DNA of 64,000 nt from Lentzea sp033794685 (lineage in GTDB: Bacteria > Actinomycetota > Actinomycetes > Mycobacteriales > Pseudonocardiaceae), in NCBI GenBank assembly GCA_033794685.1, contig JARAYZ010000008.1; one strand, given 5' to 3'. Shown here piece by piece: positions 61,502-64,000 of the stretch. The notes beneath the pieces were generated by a model. The model worked only from the letters and a program-made list of their open reading frames with translations. It was not told the DNA's origin and ran no database searches. The translations under genes and the position numbers were made by a program. The stretch's first letter is position 1, and each line of letters starts with the position of its first letter.

Positions 61502-62737
61502 GTGCGGCTGATCCGTCTGGGCGCTGAACCCTCGGCCATTGGGGCGGACGTCCGTGCCGCCCTCACGGCGTGGGGAGCGGGCACCGGAGTCCTGGGTGGT
61601 ATCGCGCTGATCGGGGTCCAACCACCCGACTGCCCGGTGCCGCTGGACGCGATCGTCGTGCTGCCCAAGGGCGTCCTCGTGATCGTCGGCGTCGACCTGC
61701 CGGACCCCGGTGTGAAGCTCGAGGCGCCGCTCGGCGGTCAGTGGAAGATCGACGGCTGGCCACTCGTCGCCAAGGACGGCACGGCGAACCCGGCGACCGA
61801 GGCCGTGGCGGCGGCGACCGCGGTGGCGCAGCGGATCCAGGCGATGCGCGCGGAACCGCTGCCGGTCAGCACGGTCGTGGCGGTCGGCCCGTTCGTCGGC
61901 CAGGTCGTGCAGCCGACGGTCGACCTCAACCGCGGTGTGCGGGTGCTGCACCCCAAACCGTCCACTGTGCTCAGTGCGGCCCGCGAACTCGCGACGTCGG
62001 CGGTGCCCTGCACGGCGGACCACGCGGCGAAGCTGATGGCGATCCTGCAGAACACCGGCACGCCGCCGGACGCGAAGGCGTTCCTCGCGGAGGGTTTCAG
62101 CGACGCGGTCTCCCCCGACCTCGCGGCCGCCAGCACGATGCTCATCCCCAAGGCCCAGCTGCGCCAGGCCATCGGCCGCAAACGCTTGCCGGGCAAGCTG
62201 ACCTGGCCCTACCTCGCCGGCGCGGCGCTGCTCGCGCTGATCCTCGTCGTGTGGCTGGTGGTGGCGCTGCCCAGCGATGACAAGCCGGCCGACGCGACGC
62301 CCGCCCCGACCTCGGCGCAACCGACGACGGTGGTCGTGGACGGCACGGCGTTCGTGCCGAAGGAGATGAAGAAGGACCAGGACTGCCAGGCGCAGGCGTT
62401 CGGCGACGTGAAGGCGTGGCTGATCGCGAACGACTGCGGCGTGCTGCTGCGCGCCACCTACGAGACGTCGCTGCTGAACAAGCCGGTGACGGTGCTGGTG
62501 GCGGACATGGACCTGTACGACGCACCCAGCGCCAAGGCGTTGCACGCGATCGTCGTGCTGCCGGGGTCCGGCGGTGTGCACGGCCTCGACGGCAAACCGC
62601 TGGAGAGCGCGGCGTTCGCGAACAACACCAAGGGCAGCCACGTGACGCTGGCGTTCGCGGTGTACTCCGGCGGCGGGGGCGAGCCCGCGCTCGATCCGAT
62701 CGCCAAGCAGGCGTTGCGGCTGCCCGTCACCCGGTAG
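61502..62737 (+). CDS. Hypothetical membrane protein
   Basis: A 411-residue protein: a cytosolic N-terminal alpha/beta domain (1-225) with a strand pattern somewhat like NERD domains (IVVLPKGVLVIVGVDLPD), one transmembrane helix near 233-257 (ALLALILVVWLVVALP), a Pro/Thr/Ala linker and an exported domain (285-411) with two Cys (CQAQ and NDCGV). GTG start. No family recognised with confidence; the two-sided layout would suit signal transfer across the membrane. Confidence 0.7.
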   Translation: MRLIRLGAEPSAIGADVRAALTAWGAGTGVLGGIALIGVQPPDCPVPLDAIVVLPKGVLVIVGVDLPDPGVKLEAPLGGQWKIDGWPLVAKDGTANPATEAVAAATAVAQRIQAMRAEPLPVSTVVAVGPFVGQVVQPTVDLNRGVRVLHPKPSTVLSAARELATSAVPCTADHAAKLMAILQNTGTPPDAKAFLAEGFSDAVSPDLAAASTMLIPKAQLRQAIGRKRLPGKLTWPYLAGAALLALILVVWLVVALPSDDKPADATPAPTSAQPTTVVVDGTAFVPKEMKKDQDCQAQAFGDVKAWLIANDCGVLLRATYETSLLNKPVTVLVADMDLYDAPSAKALHAIVVLPGSGGVHGLDGKPLESAAFANNTKGSHVTLAFAVYSGGGGEPALDPIAKQALRLPVTR

Positions 62738-62749
62738 AGGGTGGAGGGC

Positions 62750-63109
62750 ATGGTCGGACAACTTCGTTCTGTCGTGCTCGACTGCCCGAACCCCCGCGAA
62801 CTCGCGTCGTTCTACGAGGAACTCCTCGGCGCCGAGCGGCTGGCCGGTGAGGACGACACCTGGGTGGTGATCGTCGCCGGCGGCACGCGGATCGCGTTCC
62901 AGCTCGCTCCCGAGTACGAGCCGCCGTCGTTCCCCGATCCGCGCGGCTCGCAGCAGTTCCACCTCGACGTGCTGGTGGAGGACGTCGAGGAGGCCGAGCG
63001 CGCGGTGCTGGCGCTCGGCGCCCGGTTGCTCCAGAAGGACAACGACGACACGTTCCGGGTCTACGCGGACCCGGTGGGGCACCCCTTCTGCCTCGTGTGG
63101 CTTTCTTGA
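62750..63109 (+). CDS. VOC family protein (glyoxalase/bleomycin-resistance fold)
   Basis: A 119-residue two-repeat beta-alpha-beta-beta-beta protein: LDCPNPRELASFYEELLGAE, then FHLDVLVEDVEEAERAVLALGA and the closing VYADPVGHPFCLVW. ATG at 62750 follows GGAGGG. The family binds a metal via His/Glu residues (His in QQFHLDV, Glu/Asp later). Typical actinomycete copy of unknown substrate; 12 bases after the membrane protein gene. Confidence 0.85.
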   Translation: MVGQLRSVVLDCPNPRELASFYEELLGAERLAGEDDTWVVIVAGGTRIAFQLAPEYEPPSFPDPRGSQQFHLDVLVEDVEEAERAVLALGARLLQKDNDDTFRVYADPVGHPFCLVWLS

Positions 63110-63129
63110 TCGAGGCCTAATGTGACGTC

Positions 63130-64000
63130 ATGGACTTCGACGTCATCGTCATCGGTGGTGGCCCCGTAGGTGAGAACGTGGCTTGGCGGACGGCCGCGGG
63201 AGGCCTGTCCACGGCCATGATCGAGAAGGAGCTCGTCGGCGGCGAGTGCTCGTACTGGGCCTGCATGCCCTCGAAGGCGTTGTTGCGCTCCGGGCACGCG
63301 CTCGCCGCGGCGAAGCGGGTCAAGGGCGTGGTCGGCGGGTCGCTCGACGCGGCCGCGGTGCTGGAGCGGCGCACCGGCTTCACCTCGAACTGGGACGACT
63401 CCGGCCAGGTCGAGTGGGCCGAGTCGGAGAACATCCACGTCATCCGCGGCGACGGTGAGGTCACCGGCGAGCGCGAGGTCACCGTGGGCGGGGAGGTCCA
63501 CCGGGCTCGTCAGGCCGTCGTGGTGTGCACCGGCAGCGTGCCGAAGATGCCGCCACTGGAAGGCATCGACGACACTCCCGTGTGGACTTCACGGGAGGCC
63601 ACGTCGGCGCGGGAGGTGCCGGACTCGCTGGTCGTGCTCGGCGGCGGCGTCGTCGGTGTCGAGATGGCGCAGGCGTGGGCGCGGCTGGGGTCCGAGGTGA
63701 AGCTGGTGGTGTCCGGTGACCGGCCGCTGCCGAAGATGGAGGAGTTCGTCGGCCCGCTGGTCCTGGAGGGTCTGCGGGAGGACGGCGTCGAGGTGCTGCT
63801 CAACGGGCGCGCCTCGTCGATCAAGCCGGGCGAGTTGACGTTGCAGGACGGCCGGGTCGTGCAGGGGTCGCACATCCTCGTCGCGACCGGACGGGCACCG
63901 GCGACCAAGGACGGCAAGCCGCTGACCATCGACGACTCCGGTCTTGTGTCCGGTGTGGACGGACGCTGGCTGTACGCGGCCGGCGACGTCACGGGTCGTG
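63130..64000 (+). CDS. Pyridine nucleotide-disulfide oxidoreductase, partial (runs off right edge)
   Basis: First 290 residues of a FAD enzyme of the dihydrolipoamide dehydrogenase/mercuric reductase group. FAD motif VIGGGPVGENVA, redox-active C-x4-C in GGECSYWACMPSKALL, second Rossmann motif VVLGGGVVGVEMAQAWARLG, and ATGRAP. The interface domain and final His-Glu pair are outside. ATG at 63130, 20 bases after the VOC gene. Since lpd itself usually has GGTCLNVGC, this divergent CSYWAC form suggests a different substrate. Confidence 0.88.
   Translation, partial: MDFDVIVIGGGPVGENVAWRTAAGGLSTAMIEKELVGGECSYWACMPSKALLRSGHALAAAKRVKGVVGGSLDAAAVLERRTGFTSNWDDSGQVEWAESENIHVIRGDGEVTGEREVTVGGEVHRARQAVVVCTGSVPKMPPLEGIDDTPVWTSREATSAREVPDSLVVLGGGVVGVEMAQAWARLGSEVKLVVSGDRPLPKMEEFVGPLVLEGLREDGVEVLLNGRASSIKPGELTLQDGRVVQGSHILVATGRAPATKDGKPLTIDDSGLVSGVDGRWLYAAGDVTGR

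Overview
The window is GC-rich actinomycete chromosome. GTG and TTG starts with purine-rich ribosome sites, a SARP regulator, fasR-fabD-fabH-acpP-fabF, the aceE/DUF3052/AhpE neighbourhood and DUF3145 all point to a filamentous member of the Actinomycetia. Pseudonocardiales (the Lentzea/Saccharothrix/Amycolatopsis side) is my best guess, but it is an inference without a marker gene.

About 1-16.4 kb is a compact specialised-metabolism locus that runs off the left edge. It holds a partial P450, an NmrA-type reductase, two related small secreted proteins, a free carrier protein, a KAS III-like acyltransferase, a free adenylation protein with a valine-like pocket, a DHA2-type exporter, a group D flavin monooxygenase, an NTF2-fold protein and a SRPBCC protein. 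It also holds a SARP-ilvB-ilvN operon and an orphan-style NarL/DesK-type kinase and regulator pair. The pieces fit activation of a branched-chain amino acid on a carrier, local supply by acetolactate synthase, acyl transfer, oxidation and export.

About 16.4-18.4 kb is a TetR regulator divergent from an SDR operon, with three near-identical operator-like palindromes between them. About 18.5-30.8 kb is lipA, an ECF sigma/Asp23 envelope-stress operon, csbD, a P450, a lower-GC patch of unknown genes, tRNA-Val(UAC), AhpE and DUF3052. aceE follows.

At 33.9-37.7 kb a single 3.5-kb gene encoding a TIR domain plus a STAND-like region and a long helical C-terminus sits between two copies of a ~31-bp sequence. 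That sequence is the 3' arm of the aceE terminator together with the last codons of the next gene. I read this as a one-gene defence cargo inserted into the shared terminator of aceE and a convergent GNAT gene.

About 37.7-47.7 kb is mixed: GNAT, M14 peptidase, PnuC, phytase, an AlkZ-like protein, an odd nucleotidyltransferase, a mechanosensitive-type channel, a secreted hydrolase and fasR. The FAS II operon (47.9-51.3 kb) is followed by a 144-bp near-perfect palindrome and then a class III (SapB/AmfS-like) lanthipeptide operon: LanKC, a 54-residue precursor and two ABC half-transporters. DUF3145, which commonly adjoins fabF in actinomycetes, lies on the far side, so the lanthipeptide block looks inserted. 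The window ends with a subtilase, a membrane protein, a VOC protein and a partial pyridine nucleotide-disulfide oxidoreductase.
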